From the NCBI GenBank assembly GCA_033763695.1, contig JANRKB010000056.1, forward strand, positions 1 through 64,000: 64,000 bases of DNA, written 5' to 3'. Position numbers and translations under genes: made by a program. The notes under the pieces are model-generated. The model was not told where the DNA came from and searched no databases. It worked only from the letters and a program-made list of their open reading frames with translations. Origin of the DNA: JANRKB01 sp033763695 (GTDB lineage Bacteria > Planctomycetota > Phycisphaerae > Phycisphaerales > UBA1924). Positions 1-7,808 of this stretch are shown piece after piece (the first letter of the stretch is position 1; every line of letters starts with the position of its first letter).

Positions 1-1184
1 ACGCACCGCCGCGCCTCGGCTTCCGCCCGCCGCACATCCTCAAGATCGCGCAGCGGCGAAACACCCACGCGCGACATCGCGCCCGCCACCATCCGCCCCA
101 CGGCTCCGAACCCGATCTGTCCCGCAAGGAACCGCTCCACCGCCGCCTCATTTGCCGCGTTGAACACCGCTCCCGCCGTTCCTCCCGCGCTGATCACATC
201 AAACGCCATCCCCAGCGCGGGGAATCGCTCCAGATCCGGATCCTCAAACTCCAGCGTCCGCAGCGCGGCCAGCTCCAACCCGCGCGTCGGTGTCGCGAGC
301 CGCGCCGGATGCGTCAGCGCATTCTGAATCGGCAAGCGCATGTCCGGCGTCGCAAGCTGCGCCAGCACGCCGCCGTCGCGCATCTCAATCATCGCGTGCA
401 CCACCGACTGCGGATGAATCACCGCGGCCAACTGATCTGCACCCAGCCCAAAGAGCCAGTGCGCCTCAATCAACTCCAGCGCCTTGTTCGTCAGCGACGC
501 CGAGTCCACCGTCACCTTCGCGCCCATCGACCACGTCGGATGTTTCAGCGCCTCTTCTCGCGTCGCCGTCTCGATCCGCTCACGCGGCCAGGTCCGAAAC
601 GGCCCGCCCGACGCCGTCAAGATCACCCGCGCAATCGCCTCCGGCGCCTGCACCACGGGCGGCGTACACACATCCCCGCCCGCTCCGCCCTGCAGACATT
701 GCCACACGCCCGCATGCTCGCTGTCCACCGGCAGCAGCCGCGCCTTGTGCCGCAGCGCCGTCGGCACCACCAGCGCGCCCGCCGCCACCAGCGTCTCCTT
801 GTTCGCCAGCGCAACATCGCGCCCCAGTTCGAGTGCGGCCAATGTCGCCGCCAATCCCGCCGACCCGACAATCGCCGCCAGCACCACATCGCACGCGACT
901 TCGCGCACCAGCCGCTCCGCCGCGTCCGGTCCGACCCGCAGCGTGATCCCCTCAGCCCGCACGCCGCGATCACCCACATCCGCGATCGCAACGTCGCGGC
1001 AGCCGCACGCCGCCGCCTGCTGCAATGCAAGGCTCGCGTTCTTCCCCGCGGCCAATCCCACCACCTCAAGCCGCACCGGCGACTGCCCAGCGTCGTACAA
1101 CCCATTGACGTGGCGGACCACGTCGAGGGCCTGTGTGCCGATCGAGCCTGTGCAGCCGAGGATGATGACGCGCCGAGTCGACAT
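1..1184 (-). CDS. dxr: 1-deoxy-D-xylulose-5-phosphate reductoisomerase, C-terminus cut by window edge
   Basis: This enzyme makes 2-C-methyl-D-erythritol 4-phosphate with NADPH, the committed step of the non-mevalonate isoprenoid pathway, in the cytoplasm. The protein starts MSTRRVIILGCTGSIGTQAL, the NADPH-binding Rossmann entry of Dxr. The visible C-terminal end contains a VFNAANEAAVERFL stretch, which matches the conserved late Dxr region with its AANE motif. There are 394 codons inside the window. The family is about 390-400 residues, so only a few residues are lost at the left edge. The ATG at 1184 directly precedes the Rossmann strand. The gene is divergent from the exported protein that starts at 1392. 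The identification is secure; only the last residues are unseen. Confidence 0.95.
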   Translation of the reverse strand, partial: MSTRRVIILGCTGSIGTQALDVVRHVNGLYDAGQSPVRLEVVGLAAGKNASLALQQAAACGCRDVAIADVGDRGVRAEGITLRVGPDAAERLVREVACDVVLAAIVGSAGLAATLAALELGRDVALANKETLVAAGALVVPTALRHKARLLPVDSEHAGVWQCLQGGAGGDVCTPPVVQAPEAIARVILTASGGPFRTWPRERIETATREEALKHPTWSMGAKVTVDSASLTNKALELIEAHWLFGLGADQLAAVIHPQSVVHAMIEMRDGGVLAQLATPDMRLPIQNALTHPARLATPTRGLELAALRTLEFEDPDLERFPALGMAFDVISAGGTAGAVFNAANEAAVERFLAGQIGFGAVGRMVAGAMSRVGVSPLRDLEDVRRAEAEARRC

Positions 1185-1391
1185 GCCGTGCAACTGACTT
1201 CGCCCACGAACCGACGACAGACGCGGCTCAAGGCCGCCGCCACTCTATCGCCCCCGTCCGGCCCGTGCGCGGCCGCTCACCCCGCCCACGCTACGCTTGC
1301 CCCGAATCCGCCCACGAACCGCAGTTCGCGACCCGGGTCGGCGGCGAAAACCTCTGCCCCCAATCTCGAACAACTCCTGTTGAGACGCGCC

Positions 1392-2408
1392 ATGTTGCCA
1401 CGCCCCGCCCAAGCAACCTCCTCATCCCGCCCACGCGCGATCCACGCGGCAGTCCTTCTCGCTTCCGCGCTCGCCTGCGGCCACGTCGTTGCCCAGCCCG
1501 CCAATAGCGCCGCGCCCGAACTCAAGACCGAAGTCAAAGTCATCGGCGACAAACCCGCCGCAATCTCCGGCCCCTACGCCAACGCCGACGCGCTCCTCGA
1601 CGCGCTCGAGACCGCCGACTCTGACCTGCGCCGCCTGAGCGCACAAGTCCGCTACGACCGCTCCTTCGCCCTCGCTGGCGATCGCCAGATCCGTGTCGGC
1701 GACCTCTACCTCACCAGCGGCGAGAAACGCCAAGGCCGCCGATTCGCGGTGCGCTTCGACACCCTTGTCATCGGCGACAGCAAACGCGACGACGTGAAGC
1801 AGTACATCTTCGACGGCCAATGGCTCGTCGAGAAGACCCCGGGCGAGAAACGATTCGTCAAGCGCCAAGTCGTGCCGCCGGGCCAGAGCTTTGATCCGCT
1901 CCGCGTTGGCGAGGGCTTCATGCCGCTGCCGATCGGCCAGCGCAAGGCCGACATCCTCAAGCGATACATCGCCGAGCTCGCCCCGCTGGAAGACGGCCTG
2001 TCAGACGCCTCGCTGAAGGAGTTTGTCGCGGGTTGTGTGCAGCTCAAGCTGACGCCGCGCCCGGACCTGGCCGAGGAAGATCAGTTCAAGGAAGTGCGTT
2101 TGTGGTATCGCCCCGGCGGCAAAGACGCCGGCACGGCCGCCAAGCTCCTGCCGCGACTCGCCAAAGCGATCAACATCGCCGAAGACGAGTCGACCGTGCA
2201 GCTCATCAACGTCAAGACCAACACCGACGCGAGCATCCCCGACGACGCCCTGGACACCACCACGCCCAGCACCACCGCGGGCTGGGAAGTGCTCATCCAT
2301 GAGTATCGAGAGGGACTCAAGTCCCCCGAGGCTCCCGCGCCCAGCGAGCCCGCGACCCCCACCGACGGGCCCGCAAGCCCGGCGACCCCGGCCACCGACG
2401 CTCGCTGA
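1392..2408 (+). CDS. LolA-like exported protein (outer-membrane lipoprotein-sorting fold)
   Basis: This 338-residue exported protein begins MLPRPAQATSS and has an N-terminal hydrophobic stretch (about residues 17-33) that looks like a signal peptide. From about residue 60 a region alternates basic and acidic beta strands around LYLTSGEKRQGRRFAVRFD, then FDGQWLVEKTPGEKRFVKRQ. This is the layout of LolA-type lipoprotein carriers, with a reduced or absent substrate, then the DG.WL..Y-type strand. The C-terminal 30 residues are a Pro/Ala/Thr-rich tail. LolA proteins move lipoproteins across the periplasm. The similarity here is by pattern only and the lipid cargo is unknown. The TPR/peptidase gene follows after 152 bases in the same direction. 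The ribosome site is weak, so the start is uncertain. Confidence 0.6.
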   Translation: MLPRPAQATSSSRPRAIHAAVLLASALACGHVVAQPANSAAPELKTEVKVIGDKPAAISGPYANADALLDALETADSDLRRLSAQVRYDRSFALAGDRQIRVGDLYLTSGEKRQGRRFAVRFDTLVIGDSKRDDVKQYIFDGQWLVEKTPGEKRFVKRQVVPPGQSFDPLRVGEGFMPLPIGQRKADILKRYIAELAPLEDGLSDASLKEFVAGCVQLKLTPRPDLAEEDQFKEVRLWYRPGGKDAGTAAKLLPRLAKAINIAEDESTVQLINVKTNTDASIPDDALDTTTPSTTAGWEVLIHEYREGLKSPEAPAPSEPATPTDGPASPATPATDAR

Positions 2409-2560
2409 GCGGCAATCCAGCGCGATTGCACAGGGCGGCGAACCCGCACACGCTTGGGCCGCGAAGAGTCTGCAAACCGATACTCTGAACGCGTCGTGCG
2501 ATGTGCCCTTGGCGGAAAGCGGGCCGCGCACGCCGCCGGAGCCTCTGCGTGCGCCAGCAC

Positions 2561-5365
2561 ATGACACGTTCCTCCCGATCCCTCGCCATCCGCTGCGGCA
2601 TGCTTCTGCTCGCTGCTTCGGGTCCGTGGTCGCCGCTCGCGCTGGGCGCAATCGACGATCCGCCGCCCGCCGTCGTCGAACAAACCACCACCGCCTCCGT
2701 CGCCAAGGCGGCGACCCCCGCGCCGGCTGTGCAGCGCCTGTTGGCACAGCCCTATCTGACGCCCGACGAGCGTCGCGATCTGGCGGTGCGTTTCGGCGTG
2801 TGGACGTTGGACGATCTGAACACACCGGCTCGCCGCGCCCGCGCCGCGCTGATCGCCGGCGCGTACAACGACGCGTCGTTCAACGACCCCGCCGCGGACG
2901 TGCTCGATCGCACGCAGGCGATGATCGAACGGGGCGACCCCGACGCCGCACTCGCGCTCGTCGCGCCATTGACCGCGGGCCAGAGTCCATCCTGCCGCGC
3001 CGTGCGTCTGCATGCCGAGGCGCTGCTCAACGTCGGCAAGCGCGATGAGGCATTGGCCCTGCTCGAAGCGCTCGCCAAGCGCCTGAACACGGAGAAACTC
3101 AACGACGCCGAGGAACTGGTCGAAGGCGTGCGCGGGCTCATGCTCCGATCGCGACTGGTGGGCGGGGCGGGGACCTCCGGCGGGGAGGCCAAGTCGTTGA
3201 TCTCGATGCTGACGCGGGCCCGCGAGGAACTCGATCGGCTCTGCTGGTCGGCGTCGCTCGTCGAGGCCCAACTGCTCGAAGAACGCGACAGCAGCGAGCA
3301 GGCCGTGGAAGCACTCACGCAGGCGATGACGCTCAACCCGTCGATCGCCGAGGGCTGGTCCTTGTCGGGCAAGATCGCCGTCGACAGTTTCAACTTCGCC
3401 GGCGCGGCATCCAGCTCAGAACAGTTGCGGCGTTGGGCGTCGCTCACACCCGGCGGCGGAGAATCGCTCGCGCCCGACGCACGCCCGCAGGGCGTGTCGT
3501 GGCGCGCCGATGCGATCGACTGCCGCGCTCGCCTGCGCCAACGCGATGCCGAAGGCGCGCTCGCGGCACTTAAGCCATCGCTGGACGCGTATCCGAATGT
3601 TCTGATGGTGCGGGCGCTGCACGCGTCGTGCGCCGCCGCGGCGTTCGACAGCCCCGAGACCATCCATCGCCTTGGTCTGCTCGACGGCAAAAGCCCCGAG
3701 CATCCGCTTGGGATGCACATGGTCGGCAAGACGCTGGCCGAGATGCGGCAGTACGACGAGGCGATCGCGTATCTGAGCGAGGCGGTCCGCCGCGCCCCAA
3801 AGTGGGCCGAGCCTTGGAACGACCTGGGCATGCTGCTGATGCAGGCCGGGCGCGATGAGCCCGCGCTGGGCGCGCTGGAAACCGCGGCGAGTCTCGACCC
3901 GTTCAACACGGGCGTCGCCAACAGCCTGACGCTGGTGCGCGAACTGCGCACCTATGCGCGGATCGAGTCGGATCACTACATCATCCGCTGCAAGCCGGGA
4001 ATCGACGAGATCCTCGCGCGTGAGATGGTCGGCCCGCTGGAGGCGAACTATGCCCGCGTCACGGGCGATGCGCCCGGCGGCATCCGATTCCCGATGCCGC
4101 ACAAGACGGTCATTGAGCTGTATCCGGATCACCACTGGTTCAGCGTGCACATCACGGGCATGCCACAGGTGCACACGATCGCCGCGGCCACCGGACCGGT
4201 GATCGCGATGGAAGCACCGCGCGATGGTCCCGGGCACTTGGTCGGGCCGTATGACTGGGTGCGCGTGCTGCGGCACGAGTTCACGCACACCGTGACGCTG
4301 GCGCGCACCAAGAACCGTCTGCCGCATTGGTTCACCGAGGCCGCGGCGGTGTATCTGGAAGACGCGCCGCGTGACTACAACGCGTGCCAGTTGGTCGCGC
4401 GGGCGGTCGATACCGACACACTGTTTGACCTGGAAGAGATCAACAACGCGTTTGTGCGGCCCAAGAAGGCGAGCGATCGATCGCAGGCCTACGCGCAAGG
4501 GCATCTGATGTATCAGTACATCGTCGAGCGCTTCGGGGCCGAGGCTCCGCTGAAACTGATGGACGAGTATGCACAGGGCCGCACTGAGGCACAAGCGTTT
4601 CCGAGCGTGCTCGGCATCTCGCGCGAGCAGTTCAGCGCGGACTTTGCGGGCTATGCGAAGGAGCAGGCAATCGGGTGGGGACTTCTGTTGCCCGAGGGCA
4701 CGCCGCGCTTTCGCACGGTCATGACCAAGGCTCTGCGCGAGGCCGGCGTGTTGGCCGCGAGTGACAACGCGAACAAAGCCGAAGGCGAGAAGCCAGCGGA
4801 AGAGAAGCTGGCAGACGACATTGACGAAGCGAAAGTGGCCGTGCTGATGGATTGGATGCTGGAGCATTACCCGACTCATCCGGACGTGCTGGAGGCGGCG
4901 CTGGATGCGAAACTGAAGGATGCGAACGGCAAGCCGACGGCGGAGTTGGTGCCGCTGATCGAGCGGTATGCCGCGGCACGTCCGGTGGATCCCTTGCCGC
5001 ACAAGTTGATGGCGACGCTCGCCCTGAACGCGACGATTGATCCCGCAGCGGTGGTGAAGCATCTGGAATGGCTGGATGCACGCGAGCAACATTCGCCGGC
5101 GTTCGCGGTGGAATTGGCGCGGCGTGCGGCCGCCGCGGGCGACTGGGCGAAGGCTCTGCGGCACATCACGCGGGCGTGCCAGATCGCTCCATATGACGCG
5201 ACGATCCGCGAGCAACTCGCGAGCATCGCGATCAAGAGCGGCGATCTGGGGCTGGCGGAGCGGCAGTTGCTCGCGCTGGTTGCGCTCGAGCCCGATCGGC
5301 CGCAGCATGCGAAGCGGCTCGAGGCTCTGCGGACACGGCTCGGCGGAGGCGCTGGGCAGCGCTGA
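2561..5365 (+). CDS. Exported TPR protein with gluzincin-type metallopeptidase (peptidase MA-like) domain
   Basis: This 934-residue protein starts MTRSSRSLAIRCGMLLLAASG, a signal peptide. Residues about 50-480 are rich in Ala/Leu helical hairpins of TPR type, for example the YDEAIAYLSEAVRRAPKWAE unit. A metallopeptidase domain follows. HEFTH near residue 572 is the zinc HExxH motif, and WFTEAAAVYLE about 20 residues later supplies the third, glutamate ligand. The C-terminal 200 residues are TPR-like again. This arrangement resembles the peptidase MA-like, DUF1570-type proteins common in Planctomycetota. It probably acts in the periplasm, with an unknown substrate. All three predicted zinc ligands are present, so it is likely active. 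The ATG at 2561 was chosen because it opens the signal peptide; an in-frame upstream ATG at 2501 adds only an arginine-rich segment. Confidence 0.75.
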   Translation: MTRSSRSLAIRCGMLLLAASGPWSPLALGAIDDPPPAVVEQTTTASVAKAATPAPAVQRLLAQPYLTPDERRDLAVRFGVWTLDDLNTPARRARAALIAGAYNDASFNDPAADVLDRTQAMIERGDPDAALALVAPLTAGQSPSCRAVRLHAEALLNVGKRDEALALLEALAKRLNTEKLNDAEELVEGVRGLMLRSRLVGGAGTSGGEAKSLISMLTRAREELDRLCWSASLVEAQLLEERDSSEQAVEALTQAMTLNPSIAEGWSLSGKIAVDSFNFAGAASSSEQLRRWASLTPGGGESLAPDARPQGVSWRADAIDCRARLRQRDAEGALAALKPSLDAYPNVLMVRALHASCAAAAFDSPETIHRLGLLDGKSPEHPLGMHMVGKTLAEMRQYDEAIAYLSEAVRRAPKWAEPWNDLGMLLMQAGRDEPALGALETAASLDPFNTGVANSLTLVRELRTYARIESDHYIIRCKPGIDEILAREMVGPLEANYARVTGDAPGGIRFPMPHKTVIELYPDHHWFSVHITGMPQVHTIAAATGPVIAMEAPRDGPGHLVGPYDWVRVLRHEFTHTVTLARTKNRLPHWFTEAAAVYLEDAPRDYNACQLVARAVDTDTLFDLEEINNAFVRPKKASDRSQAYAQGHLMYQYIVERFGAEAPLKLMDEYAQGRTEAQAFPSVLGISREQFSADFAGYAKEQAIGWGLLLPEGTPRFRTVMTKALREAGVLAASDNANKAEGEKPAEEKLADDIDEAKVAVLMDWMLEHYPTHPDVLEAALDAKLKDANGKPTAELVPLIERYAAARPVDPLPHKLMATLALNATIDPAAVVKHLEWLDAREQHSPAFAVELARRAAAAGDWAKALRHITRACQIAPYDATIREQLASIAIKSGDLGLAERQLLALVALEPDRPQHAKRLEALRTRLGGGAGQR

Positions 5366-5742
5366 TGCGGGTTCGGGATGGATGGGTGCAAGAGCCGGTG
5401 CTGCATCGTCGGGCACCGGAGCAACAGATTGCGCTGGTGTGAACGGCTGGGCAGCGTGTGGCGTAAACGGCACGCGGGCCGGAGGGGCGTCGAGCAATGG
5501 GGCGTACATGAGCGAGCGGATGTAAGAGAGTCGCATCGGGAGCCTCCGTTGGGAGCGCACATGCACGCCCTATAGAGACGGGGGGCGGACGCGTTTGCGC
5601 GCGCAGGAGTGTCCGGTGCGGCGATGGGTGATGCGTTTGGTGCAGTGATTCTCGGATAAAGAAAATCTCAAAGATTTGGCCGCGGGAGGGACGTGTCACA
5701 CCACGGCGCGCGCGCACATGTGGATGTACGGGGAAGGTGTGA

Positions 5743-5798
5743 GGCACTGGGCACTGGGCACTGGGCACTGGGCACTGGGCACTGGGCACTGGGCACTG
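5743..5798. repeat. Tandem heptamer array, 8 units of GGCACTG
   Basis: Eight exact head-to-tail GGCACTG units occupy 5743-5798 and run directly into the left arm of hairpin copy 1. Degenerate relatives (GGCATCG, GGCATTG, GGCATTC) occur at 9284-9345, 21073-21212, 31146-31172 and 34636-34682. Heptamer arrays of this form are known from heterocystous cyanobacteria as STRR sequences. The comparison is by form, not by proven homology. Confidence 0.9.
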
Positions 5799-5833
5799 AG
5801 ATGCTCGCAGAGCCGAGCATCTCAGTGGCACGG
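5794..5833. repeat. Hairpin family copy 1 (14-bp stem, GCACGG foot)
   Basis: A perfect 14-base inverted repeat has arms CACTGAGATGCTCG (5794-5807) and its complement (5814-5827), around a 6-base loop. It is followed at once by GCACGG. The stem sequence differs from the other copies, but the layout and the 3' foot are the same. Confidence 0.85.
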
Positions 5834-5973
5834 CTTGGGTTGAGATTGGCGCGATGATGTGGATGGTGCGTGTGTCGCCGCGTCGCGGCTCGGGGGTTTT
5901 TGTGTGAGCTTCCTCGAGGCTGACGCCCCGGGCTTGGAACTGGCGGCCCTTCGGGCCTCTGGATGCGAGGGCG

Positions 5974-6060
5974 TGAGAGGTGAGAGATAAGAGGTGAGAC
6001 ACGAATCATGAGACGTGGGACATGAGACGTGACACGCAAGACGCGAGACGTGAGACATCG
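5974..6060. repeat. Degenerate heptamer tract, GAGACGT/GAGAGGT type
   Basis: About a dozen imperfect units follow a 7-base rhythm with GAGA or GACA at the core (GAGAGGT, GAGACGT, GACACGC, GAGACAT). The tract is purine-rich on the plus strand. Similar units recur at 31183-31240 and, in the opposite orientation, before mraY. Confidence 0.7.
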
Positions 6061-6092
6061 GCCAAGCTTGGGACGGGCGAGGGTGAAGACAG

Positions 6093-6130
6093 CATCGATG
6101 TCCTCGACGACTCGGACATCGATGGCACGG
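6093..6130. repeat. Hairpin family copy 2 (11-bp stem, GCACGG foot)
   Basis: The arms are CATCGATGTCC (6093-6103) and its exact complement (6114-6124), around a 10-base loop, followed by GCACGG at 6125-6130. Confidence 0.9.
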
Positions 6131-6147
6131 GGAACCACCCCTCATCC

Positions 6148-6188
6148 CCGGCTGCGCCGGACCTTCTCCCCGCAGGGCGGGGAGAAGG
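6148..6188. repeat. Double palindrome of the CCGGC / CCTTCTCCCCGC type
   Basis: There are two adjacent perfect hairpins. One is CCGGC with its complement around TGC at 6148-6160. The other is a 12-bp stem CCTTCTCCCCGC with a 3-base loop at 6162-6188. A related, less perfect set lies at 62463-62601. Such CCTTCTCC...GGAGAAGG palindromes are scattered in many high-GC genomes. Confidence 0.8.
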
Positions 6189-6258
6189 TGGAGGAGGATT
6201 GACGAGAACGGAGTGAGTGCGGGTTTGTTGCTGAGGCAGGTGTTCGCCGAGAGAAGAG

Positions 6259-6296
6259 CACCGATGTGCTCGCGGACTCGCACATCGGTGGCACGG
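6259..6296. repeat. Hairpin family copy 3 (11-bp stem, GCACGG foot)
   Basis: The arms are CACCGATGTGC (6259-6269) and its exact complement (6280-6290), around a 10-base loop, then GCACGG at 6291-6296. Relative to copy 2, T-to-C and C-to-G changes in one arm are matched by compensating changes in the other. Confidence 0.9.
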
Positions 6297-6384
6297 GAGG
6301 CAAGAGGAGTACGAGCTTTGCGCGGGATAAGTGCGCAGAACAAACCTACCCCGATCCCCGTTCCTCCGGGGAAAGTAAAGGCAA

Positions 6385-6422
6385 CATCGATGTCCTCGAA
6401 GACGAGGACATCGATGGCACGG
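6385..6422. repeat. Hairpin family copy 4 (14-bp stem, GCACGG foot)
   Basis: The arms are CATCGATGTCCTCG (6385-6398) and its exact complement (6403-6416), around the 4-base loop AAGA. GCACGG follows at 6417-6422. Confidence 0.9.
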
Positions 6423-6456
6423 AGTGCAGAACGAGCGCAAGCTTGGCGTGCTTCAT

Positions 6457-6530
6457 GGAATCTTGACGATTCCTTGACGTTGTATTCACAGAGTCTTGAC
6501 GTGATCGGAACGCGCTGACAGTGTCGCGCG
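6457..6530. promoter_or_regulatory. Phased CTTGACG direct repeats and two inverted repeats upstream of the pilin-like gene
   Basis: CTTGACG occurs at 6462, 6473 and 6495. The spacing is 11 and 22 bases, with a degenerate ATTCACA at the missing 6484 position, so all sites lie on one face of the helix. The first site sits in a perfect inverted repeat with arms GGAATC and GATTCC (6457-6473). A further near-palindrome centred on GACAGTGTC lies at 6511-6530. The gene start is about 80-110 bases downstream. This fits a transcription-factor binding cluster, but no regulator is identified. Confidence 0.45.
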
Positions 6531-6606
6531 GCTTCACTATGTCCCTTGCGCGGAGGCGGAAGCAGGCCGTCGCCGGCGCGTGAAATCATTGTGGAGCGGA
6601 AGATCG

Positions 6607-7692
6607 ATGAACCAATCCCTCGTCGGTGCTGGCTGTGAGTCTCTTCAAGGTCGATGGCGCGACAGTGCGTTGCGCCGCGGCGGCTTCACGCTCATCGAGT
6701 TGCTCGTTGTTATCGCGATCATCGCGGTGCTGATCGGTGTTCTGCTGCCGAGCCTCGCGGGGGCGCGGGATTCGGCGCGCACAACTAAGTGTGCGAGCAA
6801 TCTGCGGCAGATCGGCATCGCGTCGCTCGGATACGCGGCGGAGAATCGCGGCTTCCTGTGCAGCGGGCCGTTTGATGGTCGCGTGAAGCGCGGCTATGGC
6901 CCGGTTGAGAAGGCGGGCTGGGTGGCCGACATGAAGAACGGCGGCTTTGGCATTCCGGGCAAGTTCTTGTGCCCGACGAACCCGGGTCAAGGCAGTCAGG
7001 GACTCGCATCGAGCTGGGGCAGCGACAACTGGCCCGGCGCGCGAACCGGATTTGCCGAGCAGGCGGCTCTGTATAAAGAGGGTTACAACACCAACTACAC
7101 GCAGTCGTGGTACATGGCGTACACGCAGACGCGTGTGCTCACCGATATCGGGCAGGACTTCAAGTTTGCCGGCGCGCTGGTGGGCGGCGTGAAGCAACCG
7201 GGCGATGTGATCGGGCCGCTGAATGAGAAGTATCTGAATGCGGTGCCGGCGCAGTACGTGCCGCTGATGGCGGATGGGCGTGTTGAAGACGCGACGGCGT
7301 CGGGGCGCACGGATTATGTGCTGCAGGGCGACAAGTCGATCTCGTTCCGCGAAGTGAAAAACACCAGCGATGGGCCCTTGGGCTTCGTCAATGGCCGTGT
7401 CGGGCGCCAGTCGTACTCGGACTTCGGCCCCGCGCACGGGCGTGCGCCAGGCGGCAAGGCGAACAACACGGCCGCGGGCGTGAATCGCAAGAACCACGAC
7501 AAGTACTACGCCAACTTCCTGTTTGCCGACGGGCATGTCGGTCTGATCGCGGATGAGAACCGCGACGGGGAGTTTGGTTGGCTTGATGGCACGTCGCCTG
7601 CCGCGGATGCGCCGTACGACGACATCGAAGGCAAGATCTTCGGCGGCGTGCTGTCGACGGGCGAGTTCTGGCAGGTGAAGCCAAAGAACTGA
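6607..7692 (+). CDS. Type II secretion/pilin-like protein with N-terminal methylation signal
   Basis: This 361-residue protein carries the prepilin leader-peptidase and N-methylation motif GFTLIELLVVIAI at about residues 25-37. It continues as a single hydrophobic helix ending LPSLAGARDSAR. Near the C-terminus, NFLFADGHVGLI matches the F.DGHV-type ending of the large planctomycete H-X9-DG family of pseudopilin-like proteins. Such proteins are processed and held at the inner membrane or assembled into pseudopili. Individual functions are mostly unknown. The ATG at 6607 has a GGAG ribosome site 10 bases upstream, which favours it over the in-frame GTG at 6580. Phased repeats lie upstream (6457-6530). 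No other secretion genes adjoin it. Confidence 0.85.
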   Translation: MNQSLVGAGCESLQGRWRDSALRRGGFTLIELLVVIAIIAVLIGVLLPSLAGARDSARTTKCASNLRQIGIASLGYAAENRGFLCSGPFDGRVKRGYGPVEKAGWVADMKNGGFGIPGKFLCPTNPGQGSQGLASSWGSDNWPGARTGFAEQAALYKEGYNTNYTQSWYMAYTQTRVLTDIGQDFKFAGALVGGVKQPGDVIGPLNEKYLNAVPAQYVPLMADGRVEDATASGRTDYVLQGDKSISFREVKNTSDGPLGFVNGRVGRQSYSDFGPAHGRAPGGKANNTAAGVNRKNHDKYYANFLFADGHVGLIADENRDGEFGWLDGTSPAADAPYDDIEGKIFGGVLSTGEFWQVKPKN

Positions 7693-7808
7693 GCCTCGCC
7701 GCACGCAACCTCACGTCAGTTCGTGTCTCTGCCACGTCGCCTGAGAGATCGGCGCGGCGGATCAAAGTCTGTGTTCCCAGTCCACCCCGCTTGAGGAGAA
7801 GTTTGATT

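Larger units (their letters stand above)
5366..6606. other. Gene-free repeat nest (1.24 kb)
   Basis: No convincing gene is present here. In order, the stretch holds an 8-unit GGCACTG array, hairpin-family copy 1, a GAGACGT-like heptamer tract, hairpin copy 2, a pair of perfect palindromes of the CCTTCTCC type, hairpin copies 3 and 4, and then phased CTTGACG sites next to the pilin-like gene. Each is listed separately. The short open frames here simply read through the repeats. Confidence 0.8.

Noticed and set aside
5743..5798. A CRISPR array at the GGCACTG repeats.
   Set aside because: Units are 7 bases with no spacers, and no cas genes are near.
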